A stretch of 57,985 bases of DNA from an uncultured Desulfovibrio sp. (GCF_944327235.1 NZ_CALVHE010000007.1:1-57985); one strand, 5' to 3'; positions 44,980-54,027 are shown, counted from the first letter of the stretch. The notes: generated from the sequence alone by a model not told the origin. Made by a program: numbers and translations.

Positions 44980-45115
44980 CAGTTTGGAACGCTTTGCGTC
45001 GCAAACCATACAGTCTGGCGTTTCGCGGAAAAAAACGCGGTCATTCCGTTTGGTTTCGGCCGGGCGGCGCTGTGCCGCCGCCTCGCAATTTGCCTTTTTC
45101 AAAGGCAAAGTGCTC
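44980..45115 (+). repeat. Dispersed multi-hairpin repeat, copy C
   Basis: A full-length copy whose end hairpin (TTTGCCTTTTTCAAAGGCAAA) abuts the rlpA stop codon. It aligns with copy B over its whole length and contains the internal stem GGGCGGCGCTGTGCCGCC. Confidence 0.88.
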
Positions 45116-45786
45116 TACTGGGCCTTTTCCAGGATGACTTCCGCATCGGGATGCGCCTGCCGCATGGCCTCATGCATGGCGGCCGCATCGGCAAAGGCCC
45201 GGAAGGGGCCCACGGTCTCCGCCTTGTCCAGACTGCGGAACCGCACATAATAGGCTTCATCCGTGGAGAGCGGCGTGCCGTCGGCATCGCTCACCACCTC
45301 CAGCCGTACATTGCCGACGCCGCGGCGGCGCATGTCGATCTTGTCAGCCGCCGCATAGGAAAGGTCGATGATGCGTCCGCGCGTGAAGGGGCCTCGGTCG
45401 GTCACGCACACCATGACGCTCTTGCCCGACTGTTCGTCGGTGACGCGCACCACGGTGCCGATAGGCAGCGTACGATGTGCCGCCGTGAAGGTATACATAT
45501 CGTAACCGACACCGCTGGCCGTCTTCTTGTTATGAAATTCGGGGCTGTAGTAGGAAGCCTTGCCGAGGAGGAAATCGGATTTGCGGGCACGCTCCAGCCA
45601 GACGTCACGGTTGGCATCGGCGTGTTGGGATTTCTCGGCGGTGGGGGATTTTTTTCGCTTTTCCTTGCGGGATTCGGCCTTGCTCTTGGTGGGGGCCGTC
45701 TCTTTCGCATGAACAGCCAGCGGTGCGGCGAGCCCGATACAGGCCACGGCAGCCGCACAGATGGCAAGCCTGCGCATCAATTTCAT
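45115..45786 (-). CDS. rlpA: RlpA-like septal ring lytic transglycosylase (rare lipoprotein A family)
   Basis: A 223-aa exported protein. After a signal peptide (about 1-29, ending AVHA) and a Lys/Ser-rich linker comes the double-psi barrel: GKASYYSPEFHNKKTASGVG, AAHRTLPIGTVVRV and VTDRGPFTRGRIIDLSYAAA, with the catalytic Asp in DRGPF. RlpA cleaves glycan strands lacking peptide stems. The C-terminal ~70 residues look like a SPOR-type domain (VRFRSLDKAETVGPF). No lipobox Cys is seen, so it may be soluble. The start ATG has AAAGGAG. Confidence 0.88.
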   Translation of the reverse strand: MKLMRRLAICAAAVACIGLAAPLAVHAKETAPTKSKAESRKEKRKKSPTAEKSQHADANRDVWLERARKSDFLLGKASYYSPEFHNKKTASGVGYDMYTFTAAHRTLPIGTVVRVTDEQSGKSVMVCVTDRGPFTRGRIIDLSYAAADKIDMRRRGVGNVRLEVVSDADGTPLSTDEAYYVRFRSLDKAETVGPFRAFADAAAMHEAMRQAHPDAEVILEKAQ

Positions 45787-45927
45787 GGGGTCTCCTTTGC
45801 TGAAGTACAGGTGCGCCTCCCTAACACGGTCGGCGCAGGCCGCATGGATGCGACCCACTCGGTCTGCGGTCGGGGACCGGCAGACAGGGTTTGCCTTTAC
45901 GGGTGATACTCCTCCTAAGTGGGGGAG

Positions 45928-45956
45928 AGTATGCCCCAGACAACAGCTTATGTCAA
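45928..45956 (-). promoter_or_regulatory. Sigma-70-type promoter for rlpA with overlapping inverted repeat
   Basis: On the minus strand TTGACA, 17 bp, CATACT. An imperfect inverted repeat, ATACTC (45906-45911) / GAGTAT (45927-45932), spans the -10 end and start point. The rest of 45957-46200 shows no gene. Confidence 0.6.
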
Positions 45957-46200
45957 GCTGAACTCTCCTTTTATTTCAAATGGTTATCAGTAGCGCTCCC
46001 CGCCGTAGCCCTGAAAGGTGGGGGGCCGCCGCCCGCTCGCGGCAGCGGTCGGGGGCCGTCTGGCCTTTGCTGCGGGCATGGGGTAGCATCGCTTCCCGTC
46101 AGGCGCGGACGACGCGTGCGCGGCGCTTCGTGCCGTTGTCCGGCGGGCCGTCAGCGGCTGCGTCCGGCCTGCGTAATGCCATTCGTTCGAGGTTGTCATC

Positions 46201-47280
46201 ATGACGCAAGACATGTTTGCCGCACGGCGGGAGCGCCTGCGGGAGCTTTTGCGGCGGCGGGGGCTGGATGCCCTGCTCGTGAGCCGCGCCCCCAATCGGT
46301 ATTATCTTTCCGGCTTCGAGCTGCATGATCCCCAGTGCAACGAAAGCGCCGGGCGTCTGGTCATCTGCGCCGACGGCCGGGACTGGCTGGCCACGGACGC
46401 GCGCTACAAGGACGCCGCCGCCCGGCTCTGGGACGGGGAGCGGATCCTCGTCTACGGACACGATACCGCCGGAGAGCTGGCAGGGCTGCTGCGTCGCTGC
46501 GGCGAGCGCATCGGCCTGGAAGCGCGCGCGGTGAGCCTGGACTTTGCCCGCGCGCTGGGACGGCGGGCGGGTGGGGCCTTCACGCTGGAGGGCGCGGACG
46601 GTCTGGTGGAGGAGCTGCGCCTCATCAAGGACAGCGCGGAGATCGCGGCGCTGGAACGCTCCTTTGCGCTGAACCACGAGCTCTTGCGCTGGCTGGAGGA
46701 GGAATTGCGTCCCGGTCGCAGCGAGCGTGAACTGGCGTGGCTCGTGGAGCGTTTCTTCCGGGAGAACGGCGCGACGGAACAGGCTTTTGCGGGCATCGTG
46801 GCCGTGGGGGCCAATGCCGCTCTGCCGCACGCCATCCCCGGCGAGACCCGCGTGACGGAGAATTGCCCCGTGCTGGTGGATGTGGGCTGCCGGGTGGACG
46901 ACTACTGTTCCGACCAGACGCGCACGTTCTGGGTGGGGGACAGGCCGCACGCGGAGTTCACGCGGACGCTGGAGCTGGTGCAGGCGGCGCAGCAGGCCGC
47001 GCTGGACATGATGCGGCCCGGCGTCCGCATGTGCGATGTCTACGCCACGGCCCGCAAGGTCTTTGAGGAGGCGGGGACCGCCGAGTTTTTCACGCACGGT
47101 CTGGGGCACGGCGTGGGACTGGAGACCCATGAAGCGCCTTCGCTCTCGCCGCAGCGGGAGGATGTGCTGCGGCCCGGTATGGTGGTGACGGTGGAGCCGG
47201 GGCTCTACTATCCTGAATGGGGCGGCGTGCGCTGGGAATACACCGTGCTGGTGGAAGAGGACGGCGTGCGCCTGCTGTAG
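46201..47280 (+). CDS. M24 family Xaa-Pro peptidase
   Basis: A 359-aa aminopeptidase P/prolidase-type enzyme. A creatinase N-terminal domain (about 1-125) precedes the pita-bread domain with metal ligands in DVGCRVDDYCSDQTRTFW, HGLGHGVGLETHEAPSLS and VVTVEPGLY, plus an E in the last strand. It removes N-terminal residues before proline or splits Xaa-Pro dipeptides. Its length fits short PepP/PepQ (YqhT) forms. A CGAGG site precedes the ATG. It stands alone before the rpsF promoter. Confidence 0.92.
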   Translation: MTQDMFAARRERLRELLRRRGLDALLVSRAPNRYYLSGFELHDPQCNESAGRLVICADGRDWLATDARYKDAAARLWDGERILVYGHDTAGELAGLLRRCGERIGLEARAVSLDFARALGRRAGGAFTLEGADGLVEELRLIKDSAEIAALERSFALNHELLRWLEEELRPGRSERELAWLVERFFRENGATEQAFAGIVAVGANAALPHAIPGETRVTENCPVLVDVGCRVDDYCSDQTRTFWVGDRPHAEFTRTLELVQAAQQAALDMMRPGVRMCDVYATARKVFEEAGTAEFFTHGLGHGVGLETHEAPSLSPQREDVLRPGMVVTVEPGLYYPEWGGVRWEYTVLVEEDGVRLL

Positions 47281-47340
47281 GCCTGGGGCGGCTGCCGCGC
47301 GCATCGTCCGGCAAATGACCGTCCTGTCTGTCGGAAGAGC

Positions 47341-47369
47341 TTGACAGGCGGAGGGAATCAGGGTAATAA
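47341..47369 (+). promoter_or_regulatory. Sigma-70 promoter of the rpsF operon
   Basis: TTGACA (47341-47346), exactly 17 bp, TAATAA (47364-47369). The leader of about 50 nt includes CGCCGGAAGGGTGCG, which could form a small stem with a CCG as in S6:S18 leader sites; that last point is tentative. Confidence 0.8.
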
Positions 47370-47428
47370 CTCCCGTTCCTTGCTCGCGCCGGAAGGGTGC
47401 GGGCTGATCAGTCCAAAAGGAGATAACC

Positions 47429-47731
47429 ATGCGGAAATTCGAAACCCTGCTCCTCCTTTCGCCGGAGCTTTCCGCCGAGACCCGCGAGGGCATCCTTGCC
47501 GCCCTTACCGGTGTGGTGGAACGTGAAAAAGGCGTCATGGAAGAAGTGGATCACTGGGGTATGCGCGATCTGGCCTATCCGGTGCGCAAGCAGATGCGCG
47601 GCTACTATGTGCGCCTCGTGTACAATGCCCCGGCCCAGCTCGTTGCCGAACTTGAGCGCAACATTCGCATCACCGACGGCATCTTCAAGTTCGTGACCGT
47701 CAAGCTGGCTGACGAAGTGGAGGTCGCGTAA
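47429..47731 (+). CDS. rpsF: 30S ribosomal protein S6
   Basis: A 100-aa S6: [20 protein letters not shown] at the N-terminus, [19 protein letters not shown] in the middle. It binds S18 and 16S rRNA in the platform. AAGGAG precedes the ATG. Its stop (TAA) shares its last base with the rpsR ATG. First gene of rpsF-rpsR-rplI-dnaB. Confidence 0.97.
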   Translation: MRKFETLLLLSPELSAETREGILAALTGVVEREKGVMEEVDHWGMRDLAYPVRKQMRGYYVRLVYNAPAQLVAELERNIRITDGIFKFVTVKLADEVEVA

Positions 47732-47994
47732 TGGCTTTCAAGAAAAAATTCGCCCCGCGTCGCAAGTTCTGCCGTTTCTGCGCGGACAAGGATCTGCCCC
47801 TGAACTACAAGCGCCCCGACGTGCTGCGTGATTTCATCACCGAGCGCGGCAAGATCATCGCCCGCCGCATCACCGGCACCTGCGCGCATCACCAGCGGCT
47901 GCTGACCACCGAAATCAAGCGCGCCCGCCAGATGGCCCTGCTCATCTACACGGCCACCCATGATTCCGGCGTCAAGAAAAAGAGCATGATCTAA
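47731..47994 (+). CDS. rpsR: 30S ribosomal protein S18
   Basis: An 87-aa S18 with [17 protein letters not shown], a CxxC pair (zinc-type form), [15 protein letters not shown] and the TGTCAHHQR core. It pairs with S6 on the ribosome and overlaps rpsF by 1 nt. Confidence 0.97.
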   Translation: MAFKKKFAPRRKFCRFCADKDLPLNYKRPDVLRDFITERGKIIARRITGTCAHHQRLLTTEIKRARQMALLIYTATHDSGVKKKSMI

Positions 47995-48004
47995 GGAGGC
48001 GCAC

Positions 48005-48514
48005 ATGAAACTGATTCTTCGCGCCGATGTGGAAAATCTCGGCAATCTTGGCGACGTTGTGAACGTGCGCCCCGGCTACGGCCGCAACTTCCTGCTGCCG
48101 CAGGGCCTTGCCATGGTGGCTTCCGACGCCAACCTCAAGGTCTTTGAACTGGAACGCAAGAAGCTGCAGGAACGCATGGACGCCCTGCGCGCCGATGCCC
48201 AGGCCGTCTGCGCGCGCCTCGAGGCGCTGGAAGTCGTCATCCCCATGCATGTGGGCGAGAACGACAAGCTGTACGGCTCCGTCACCTCCACCATCATCGG
48301 GGACGCCCTTGCCGCCCTTGGTGTGGAAGTGGACCGTCGCCGCATCCTGCTGGATGCCCCCATCCGCAGCCTTGGCGAACATCCGGTGCGCGTGCGTCTG
48401 CACGCCAGCATCATCGCCACGGTGCCGGTGAAGGTCATTTCCGACAGGCCGGAAGAGCCCGCTGAAGCGGAAGCCGCCCCGGCTGAAGAGAATGCGGAAA
48501 CCGCCGCCGAATAA
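48005..48514 (+). CDS. rplI: 50S ribosomal protein L9
   Basis: A 169-aa L9. The N-terminal domain MKLILRADVENLGNLGDVVN, then VRPGYGRNFLLPQGLA, is followed by the long helix and C-terminal domain (LYGSVTSTIIGDAL). An acidic tail (EEPAEAEAAPAEENAE) extends past the usual 148-150 aa. It follows rpsR by 10 nt with AAGGAGG. Confidence 0.97.
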   Translation: MKLILRADVENLGNLGDVVNVRPGYGRNFLLPQGLAMVASDANLKVFELERKKLQERMDALRADAQAVCARLEALEVVIPMHVGENDKLYGSVTSTIIGDALAALGVEVDRRRILLDAPIRSLGEHPVRVRLHASIIATVPVKVISDRPEEPAEAEAAPAEENAETAAE

Positions 48515-48519
48515 GGCGT

Positions 48520-49986
48520 ATGGCCACACCATCCGATAACAACGCCGCCTCCGGCTCCCGAGCCGGGGGCGGCGGTTCCTTTTCGGGCCGGGGCGCGGGC
48601 GGCCGCAATGCCGAGGCGGACCTGCTGCGCCGCGTGCCGCCGCACAGCGCCGAAGCCGAGCAGGCCGTGCTCAGTGGCGTGCTCATGCGGCCCGACGTGC
48701 TGCATGTCGTCGTGGACATCCTCACGGCGGAGGACTTCTATCTTCCCGCGCATACGGCCATCTTCGCCGCCATCCTCGACCTCTATCGCAAGAGCGCGCC
48801 CATCGATCTGGTGACGCTGGCCGAGCAGCTCCGTTCCCGCGGCTCGCTGGAAGAGGCGGGCGGGGCCGTCTACCTCGGTGAGCTTGCGCAGGCCGTGGTG
48901 TCCGGCGCCAATGCCGAATACTATGCCGGCATCGTGCGGGACAAGGCTTTGCAGCGCAGCCTCATAACGGCCTGTTCCGGCATCATCGGCAACTGTTACG
49001 ACGCCTCGCGCGATGTGGGCAGCCTGCTGGACGAATCGGAGCAGGCGGTGTTCGCCATCTCGCAGCGTACCACGGGGCGGGATTTTTCCGACGCCGGCGA
49101 GCTGGTGGCCCGCGTGTTCGACAATCTGTCCCGCATGGCCAGTACGCAGGACCTCATCACCGGCGTCACCACCGGTTATGCCCGGCTGGACAAGCTTACT
49201 TCCGGTCTCCAGAGATCCGACCTCATCATCGTGGCGGCCCGCCCCAGTATGGGCAAGACGGCCTTTGCCATGTGCATGGCCCTCCATGCCGCCATCCGTC
49301 AGAACATCCCTGTGGCTGTCTTTTCGCTGGAAATGAGCAAGGAGCAGCTCGTCCAGCGTATGCTGGCCGTACAGGGCAGGGTGGACGTTTCCAAAATGCG
49401 GCGTCCGGCCCTGCTCACGGACGCCGAGTGGGCCCATCTGTCGCAGGCGGCGGACACCATCTCCGCAGCGCCCATCTACATCGACGACACGCCCGCGCTC
49501 TCCACGCTGGAACTGCGCTCCCGCGCGCGTCGTCTCAAGAGCGAGAAGGGGCTTGGACTTGTGGTGGTGGACTATCTGCAGCTCATGCGTGCCGGGCGAC
49601 GGGTGGACTCGCGCGAGCTGGAGATCTCGGAGATCTCGCGTTCGCTCAAGGGACTGGCCAAGGAGATGGATGTGCCCGTGGTGGCGCTCTCCCAGCTCAA
49701 CCGCAAGGTGGAAGAACGCAGCGACAAGCGGCCCATGCTCTCGGACCTGCGCGAATCGGGCGCCATCGAGCAGGATGCGGACGTGATCATGTTCGTCTAC
49801 CGGGACGACGTCTACCGCTACACCAAACCGGCCGAGCGGCCGCCCAAGGGCGTGGCGGAGATCATCATCGGCAAGCAGCGTAACGGCCCGGTGGGCGTCG
49901 CTGAACTCATGTACGTTTCTCCCTATACGGCCTTCGAGGATCTTGCGCCGGACTGGGTGCCTTCGCCTTCCGAGAACCTCGGCTAG
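48520..49986 (+). CDS. dnaB: Replicative DNA helicase DnaB
   Basis: The hexameric helicase at the replication fork. The 488-aa protein has a Gly/Ser-rich leader (1-35), the primase-binding N-domain (PPHSAEAEQAVLSGVLM), and the RecA-like motor with Walker A ARPSMGKTA (240-248), H1a ITGVTTGYARLD, H2 LVVVDYLQLM and ALSQLNRKVEER (H3/H4). No intein is present. It follows rplI by 5 nt, the common rpsF-rpsR-rplI-dnaB order. Confidence 0.97.
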   Translation: MATPSDNNAASGSRAGGGGSFSGRGAGGRNAEADLLRRVPPHSAEAEQAVLSGVLMRPDVLHVVVDILTAEDFYLPAHTAIFAAILDLYRKSAPIDLVTLAEQLRSRGSLEEAGGAVYLGELAQAVVSGANAEYYAGIVRDKALQRSLITACSGIIGNCYDASRDVGSLLDESEQAVFAISQRTTGRDFSDAGELVARVFDNLSRMASTQDLITGVTTGYARLDKLTSGLQRSDLIIVAARPSMGKTAFAMCMALHAAIRQNIPVAVFSLEMSKEQLVQRMLAVQGRVDVSKMRRPALLTDAEWAHLSQAADTISAAPIYIDDTPALSTLELRSRARRLKSEKGLGLVVVDYLQLMRAGRRVDSRELEISEISRSLKGLAKEMDVPVVALSQLNRKVEERSDKRPMLSDLRESGAIEQDADVIMFVYRDDVYRYTKPAERPPKGVAEIIIGKQRNGPVGVAELMYVSPYTAFEDLAPDWVPSPSENLG

Positions 49987-50487
49987 CGTCTCCCCGCCCG
50001 TTTGGGCGTCTCCCCTCTCTCCCCGTGCGGCGGGGAGGATACGCTACGCGCAGACAGTGGCTTGTCTTCCCCCGGTCGGGCAGCGTGCGGCGCTGCCGGC
50101 GCAGGGCTCCTTTTTCTCGTCCCGTCTCGTCGGCGCTCCATCCGTCTCTTGTCCGGTCGGTCTCCCGCCGTTGTGGCTCGGTGAGCGCGCATGTCGGCGC
50201 TTTTTCTTCCCGTTCTCCAAGCCGTTTGTGCGCACAATCACTTTGTGCCGTCATCCCGTTGGAAAATCAACGTTTCACAAAGTAACGAACTGGCATCACT
50301 TTTGCCGTCCCAGCCAAAAACGCTGCCGGGACGTTTGCGCAAGCCGTTTTATGCGCTACAGTTTTTGTCTTGCGCGTTGACAAGGCGCAGAAAGCATGAT
50401 TTTGTCATATCAACAGTCGCGTGCTGACAAGAGGTTTGATGGGAGAGAGCGCGCGGCAAGACTGCTTTTTTGAGAGGGTGTTTTTTC
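49987..50487. other. 500-bp region upstream of the RRM protein gene
   Basis: No credible gene. It holds a stem GGCAGCG / CGCTGCC (50079-50097) followed by CTTTTTCTCG, which may terminate dnaB transcripts. At 50290-50306, CTGGCATCACTTTTGCC matches a sigma-54 promoter (GG and GC 12 bp apart). At 50377 a TTGACA lacks a good -10. The transcript leader of the RRM gene is therefore 100-170 nt long. Confidence 0.45.
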
Positions 50488-50754
50488 ATGTCCAAGTCCA
50501 TCTATGTGGGGAACCTTCCCTGGTCGTCTACCGAAGAGCAGGTTCGCGACCTCTTCGCCGAATACGGCAACGTGCATTCCGTGAAGCTTGTCAATGACCG
50601 CGAAACCGGCCGCGCCCGCGGTTTCGGTTTCGTCGAAATGGATGACGCTGCCGCCGAGGCCGCCATTGAAGCTCTGGACAACCAGAACTTTGGTGGGCGT
50701 ACGCTTCGCGTCAACGAAGCCAAACCCCGCGCCCCCCGTCCGCCCCGCTATTAA
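50488..50754 (+). CDS. Small RRM-type RNA-binding protein
   Basis: An 88-aa single RNA-recognition-motif protein. RNP2 is IYVGNL and RNP1 is RGFGFVEM, with aromatic residues for RNA stacking. The C-terminus is short and basic (EAKPRAPRPPRY). Similar proteins in cyanobacteria and proteobacteria are often cold-induced. The start is the ATG at 50488; the frame opens six codons earlier. The ribosome binding site (GAGAGGG) is 11 nt away. A long leader and a strong terminator make it a single-gene unit. Confidence 0.93.
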   Translation: MSKSIYVGNLPWSSTEEQVRDLFAEYGNVHSVKLVNDRETGRARGFGFVEMDDAAAEAAIEALDNQNFGGRTLRVNEAKPRAPRPPRY

Positions 50755-50767
50755 GGCGTAAGGACTG

Positions 50768-50795
50768 CCCCGAAGCCCCGTCTTCGGGGTTTTTC
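50768..50795 (+). terminator. Rho-independent terminator after the RRM gene
   Basis: CCCCGAAG, loop CCCCGT, CTTCGGGG, TTTTT. Confidence 0.92.
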
Positions 50796-50821
50796 TCCCA
50801 CCCTAAACAGAGTGATATACT

Positions 50822-51397
50822 ATGAAATTCAGCGCACGCCTCCTTTCCGCCTGCGTCGCAGGCGCGGCTCTCTCCCTCTCTCTGTTCTGCGCGGCCCCCT
50901 CCGCCGCGGACAAAACCTTCACCCTGACCAGTCCGCAGCTCAAGGACGGCGGCGTCATGGGCATGGATCAGGTATTCAACGCCTTCGGCTGCACGGGAAA
51001 GAACGTTTCCCCCGAACTGGTCTGGAGCGATCCGCCCAAGGGCATCAAGAGCTTCGCCGTGACGGTCTATGATCCCGACGCGCCCACCGGCAGCGGCTGG
51101 TGGCACTGGGTGGTCTCCAACATCCCGGCCGACGTGCGCAGCCTCAAGCTCAACGCCAGCGCCGGCAAGAGCCTGCCCGCCGGTGCTGTGGAATCGCTCA
51201 CCGACTTCGGCGCTCCCGGCTACGGCGGGGCTTGCCCCCCGCCCGGCGACAAGCCGCACCGCTATGTGGTGACGGTCTATGCGCTGGATACGGCCGACAT
51301 CGGCGTGACGCCGCAGACCCTGCCCGCCATGGCCGGATTTTCCCGCTACGGCAAGGTGCTCGGCAGCGCCAGCCTCACCGTGACCTACAGCCGCTGA
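50822..51397 (+). CDS. Exported YbhB/YbcL (PEBP) family protein
   Basis: A 191-aa phosphatidylethanolamine-binding-protein-like protein with a signal peptide (1-28, ending APSAA). Family segments are KNVSPELVW, VYDPDAPTGSGWWHWVV and GYGGACPPPGDKPHRYV. Bacterial PEBPs have no firm function; a ligand pocket is expected. It lies 26 nt after the RRM terminator. The ribosome binding site is weak. Confidence 0.9.
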   Translation: MKFSARLLSACVAGAALSLSLFCAAPSAADKTFTLTSPQLKDGGVMGMDQVFNAFGCTGKNVSPELVWSDPPKGIKSFAVTVYDPDAPTGSGWWHWVVSNIPADVRSLKLNASAGKSLPAGAVESLTDFGAPGYGGACPPPGDKPHRYVVTVYALDTADIGVTPQTLPAMAGFSRYGKVLGSASLTVTYSR

Positions 51398-51510
51398 CGG
51401 CGGCGGCAGGGGAGCGGCCCGCGGCGGCGACGCCTTGCCGTCAGGGCGCTTTTCTGCCATGATGCAACGACATCATTGTCCGCAAGGGATTCAACACAGC
51501 AGGAGGCGAT

Positions 51511-52065
51511 ATGCTCGATCCCAAACAATGTGTGCTTTATAGCGGCGGCGCTGCCGGAACCGAGCAGTTTTTCGGGGCACTGGCCGAAAGCTGGGGTATC
51601 GAAGAAGTCAACTACAGCTTTGAAGGCCACCAGATGGAACGCAAGCGCGGCGTGCGCGTGCTGACCAGCGAAGAACTGGCCCTCAAGGACGTGAGCCTGA
51701 CCTATGTTTCCAAGCTGATGAACCGTGAGTATACGCGCGCGCCCCTGTTCCGCAAGGTGCTGCAGTCCATCTGCTGGCAGGTGAGCAGCGGCAACCAGAT
51801 CATCGTGGTGGGCGCCATCCAGCCGGACGACACCGTCAAGGGCGGCACCGGCTGGGGGGCGGAATTCGCCAAGATCTGCAACAAGCCGCTGCTGGTGTTC
51901 GACCAGCCGCGGGATGCGTGGTTCGCGTGGGAAAAGGATGTCTGGACCGAAGTGAAGGACCCTGTCGTCGACCATGCGCATTTTGCGGCCACCGGTACCC
52001 GTTTCCTTGAGGCCAACGGGCGGCAGGCCATCCAGGAACTCTTTACGCGCTCCTTCAGCCGCTAG
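51511..52065 (+). CDS. Conserved protein of unknown function, perhaps SLOG/Rossmann-like
   Basis: A 184-aa soluble protein starting MLDPKQCVLYSGGAAGTEQF. The YSGGAAGTE turn near the N-terminus, then VSSGNQIIVVGAIQ and a C-terminal AATGTRFLEANGRQAIQELF, suggest a nucleotide-binding Rossmann-type fold such as SLOG. I do not recognise a named family. A GGAGG site precedes the ATG. It is 125 nt upstream of the Ahb-like gene on the same strand, so a link to heme synthesis is possible but unproven. Confidence 0.65.
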   Translation: MLDPKQCVLYSGGAAGTEQFFGALAESWGIEEVNYSFEGHQMERKRGVRVLTSEELALKDVSLTYVSKLMNREYTRAPLFRKVLQSICWQVSSGNQIIVVGAIQPDDTVKGGTGWGAEFAKICNKPLLVFDQPRDAWFAWEKDVWTEVKDPVVDHAHFAATGTRFLEANGRQAIQELFTRSFSR

Positions 52066-52190
52066 ATCGGCGGGAGATGACGAACCTTTGACGACCGCGC
52101 CGGAGCATGACGACCGGCGCGGCGTTTCGCGTCTGGAGAGGCGAGGCCGCGGGCATGGCCTCCCGGATGTCCGTTTGCCAGGGAGGCAGC

Positions 52191-52667
52191 ATGAGCCGGA
52201 GCTTCAGCGAAACCGAACGCGCCATCCTGCGTATCGCGCAGGCCGATCTTCCCGACAGTCTCACCCCTTATGCCGATATGGCCGCCCAGACCGGCAGCAG
52301 TGAGGAAGAGGTCCTTGCCCTCTTGCAGGAACTGCGGGACTCGGGGGCCATCCGCCGTTTCGGGGCGAGCATCAAGCATCAAAAGACGGGCTGGAACCAT
52401 AACGCCATGGTGGCCTGGCAGGTGGATGCCGACAAGGTGGACGCCTGCGGCAAGGTGGCGGCGCAGAATCCGCATATCTCCCATTCCTACTACCGCCCCA
52501 GCCCGGCGGAGGACTGGCCCTATACCTTCTACACCATGATCCACGGCCGCAGCGAGCAGGAATGCCTCGACGTGGTGCGTGATCTGGCCGCCGCGGCCCC
52601 CCTCGGCCCGTATGCCGTGCTGCGGAGCCTGCGGGAGCTGAAAAAAATCTCCATGACCTATTTTTAA
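52191..52667 (+). CDS. Siroheme decarboxylase subunit (AhbA/AhbB type, Lrp-like)
   Basis: A 158-aa protein built like an Lrp/AsnC regulator: a winged helix ([20 protein letters not shown]) and an AsnC-like C-terminal domain ([19 protein letters not shown]). It stands directly before hemL, which is the setting of the siroheme decarboxylases AhbA/AhbB in sulfate reducers. These convert siroheme to didecarboxysiroheme in the alternative heme pathway. The usual second subunit is not in the window. The start at 52191 has GGGAGG. Which of the two subunits it is cannot be decided here. Confidence 0.8.
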   Translation: MSRSFSETERAILRIAQADLPDSLTPYADMAAQTGSSEEEVLALLQELRDSGAIRRFGASIKHQKTGWNHNAMVAWQVDADKVDACGKVAAQNPHISHSYYRPSPAEDWPYTFYTMIHGRSEQECLDVVRDLAAAAPLGPYAVLRSLRELKKISMTYF

Positions 52668-52676
52668 GGAGCCGCA

Positions 52677-53951
52677 ATGGACAACAGCACTTCCAGCCAG
52701 CTTTTCGACAGGGCCTGCGCCGTCATCCCCGGCGGGGTCAACAGTCCGGTCCGGGCCTGCCACAACGTGGACAGCCTGCCGCTCTTCATTGCCGAGGCCC
52801 ACGGTTGCCATATCCGCGACGTGGACGGGAACGACTATGTGGACTTCGTGCTCTCGTGGGGCCCCATGATCCTCGGGCATGATCACCCCGCCGTGACCGC
52901 TGCCGTGCGTGAAGCCGCGGGACGCGGCACGAGCTACGGCGCTCCCTGCCCGGACGAGGTCACTCTGGCCGAGGAAGTGGTGGCCGACATGCCCACGCTG
53001 GACATGGTCCGCATGGTCAATTCCGGTACCGAAGCCACCATGAGCGCTCTGCGGCTGGCGCGCGGCGTGACCGGCCGGGACAAGGTGGTCAAGTTCATCG
53101 GCTGCTACCACGGTCATGCCGACCCCTTCCTGGCCGCGGCCGGTTCCGGCGTGGCGACCTTCGCCATCCCCGGCACGCCCGGCGTGCCCGCCGCCGTGGT
53201 GGGGGATACGCTGCTCGCGCCCTATAACGATCTGGACGCCGTCCGCGAGCTCTTTGCGGCGCACGGCAAGGACATCGCGGCGGTCATCGTGGAGCCGGTA
53301 GCGGCCAACATGGGCCTTGTGCTGCCCGTGGCGGGCTTCCTGGAAGGGCTGCGCGAGCTGACCAGCGCCCACGGCAGCCTGCTCATCTTCGACGAGGTCA
53401 TCACCGGTTTCCGCGTGGCCTTCGGCGGGGCGCAGGCTCGTTTCGGCATCGAGGCGGATCTGACCACCTTCGGCAAGATCATCGGCGGCGGCCTGCCGGT
53501 GGGGGCCTTCGGCGGACGCCGGGCCTATATGGAGAACGTGGCCCCGCGCGGCAAGGTCTATCAGGCCGGTACGCTTTCCGGCAATCCGCTGGCCATGGCC
53601 GCGGGCATGGCCACGCTGCGTGAGCTGCGGCGGCTGGACTATGCCGCGCTGGAAGCCCGCACCGCCGCCTTTGCCGGTGAGCTGGCCTCCATCCTGGCCG
53701 CCAAGGGCGTGCCCATCCAGATGCCCACCATCGCCTCCATGTTCTGCCCCTATTTCAGCGAAACGCCGGTGCGGAACTTTGCCGATGCGCAGAAGTGCGA
53801 TCAGAAGCTCTTCACCACCTTCTACAAGCAGATGCGGGAGCAGGGGATCAATCTGGCGCCTTCCGGTTTCGAGACCGGCATGGTCTCCTTTGCCCATACC
53901 GACGACGATTTCAACAAGGCGCTGGACGCCGCCCGCAAGGTGGAGTTCTAG
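52677..53951 (+). CDS. hemL: Glutamate-1-semialdehyde 2,1-aminomutase
   Basis: A PLP enzyme that makes 5-aminolevulinate from glutamate semialdehyde, the entry to tetrapyrroles (heme, siroheme, cobalamin). The 424-aa protein has [12 protein letters not shown], the [15 protein letters not shown] loop, FDEVITGFR and the PLP-lysine K267 in [17 protein letters not shown]. It starts 9 nt after the Ahb-like gene with AAGGAG, and a strong terminator follows. Confidence 0.97.
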   Translation: MDNSTSSQLFDRACAVIPGGVNSPVRACHNVDSLPLFIAEAHGCHIRDVDGNDYVDFVLSWGPMILGHDHPAVTAAVREAAGRGTSYGAPCPDEVTLAEEVVADMPTLDMVRMVNSGTEATMSALRLARGVTGRDKVVKFIGCYHGHADPFLAAAGSGVATFAIPGTPGVPAAVVGDTLLAPYNDLDAVRELFAAHGKDIAAVIVEPVAANMGLVLPVAGFLEGLRELTSAHGSLLIFDEVITGFRVAFGGAQARFGIEADLTTFGKIIGGGLPVGAFGGRRAYMENVAPRGKVYQAGTLSGNPLAMAAGMATLRELRRLDYAALEARTAAFAGELASILAAKGVPIQMPTIASMFCPYFSETPVRNFADAQKCDQKLFTTFYKQMREQGINLAPSGFETGMVSFAHTDDDFNKALDAARKVEF

Positions 53952-53977
53952 CGTCCTGCGGATATTGCGTACACGAA

Positions 53978-54001
53978 GGGGGGCGAAAGCCCCCCTTTTT
54001 C
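53978..54001 (+). terminator. Rho-independent terminator after hemL
   Basis: GGGGGGC, GAAA loop, GCCCCCC, TTTTT. Confidence 0.93.
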
Positions 54002-54027
54002 CTGTCGCGGTCATCGTGAACACTTTC

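Noticed and set aside
44764..45115. Two repeat copies as the ends of one transposon
   Set aside because: They are direct, only 83 bp apart, and enclose just a terminator. No transposase or target duplication is seen.
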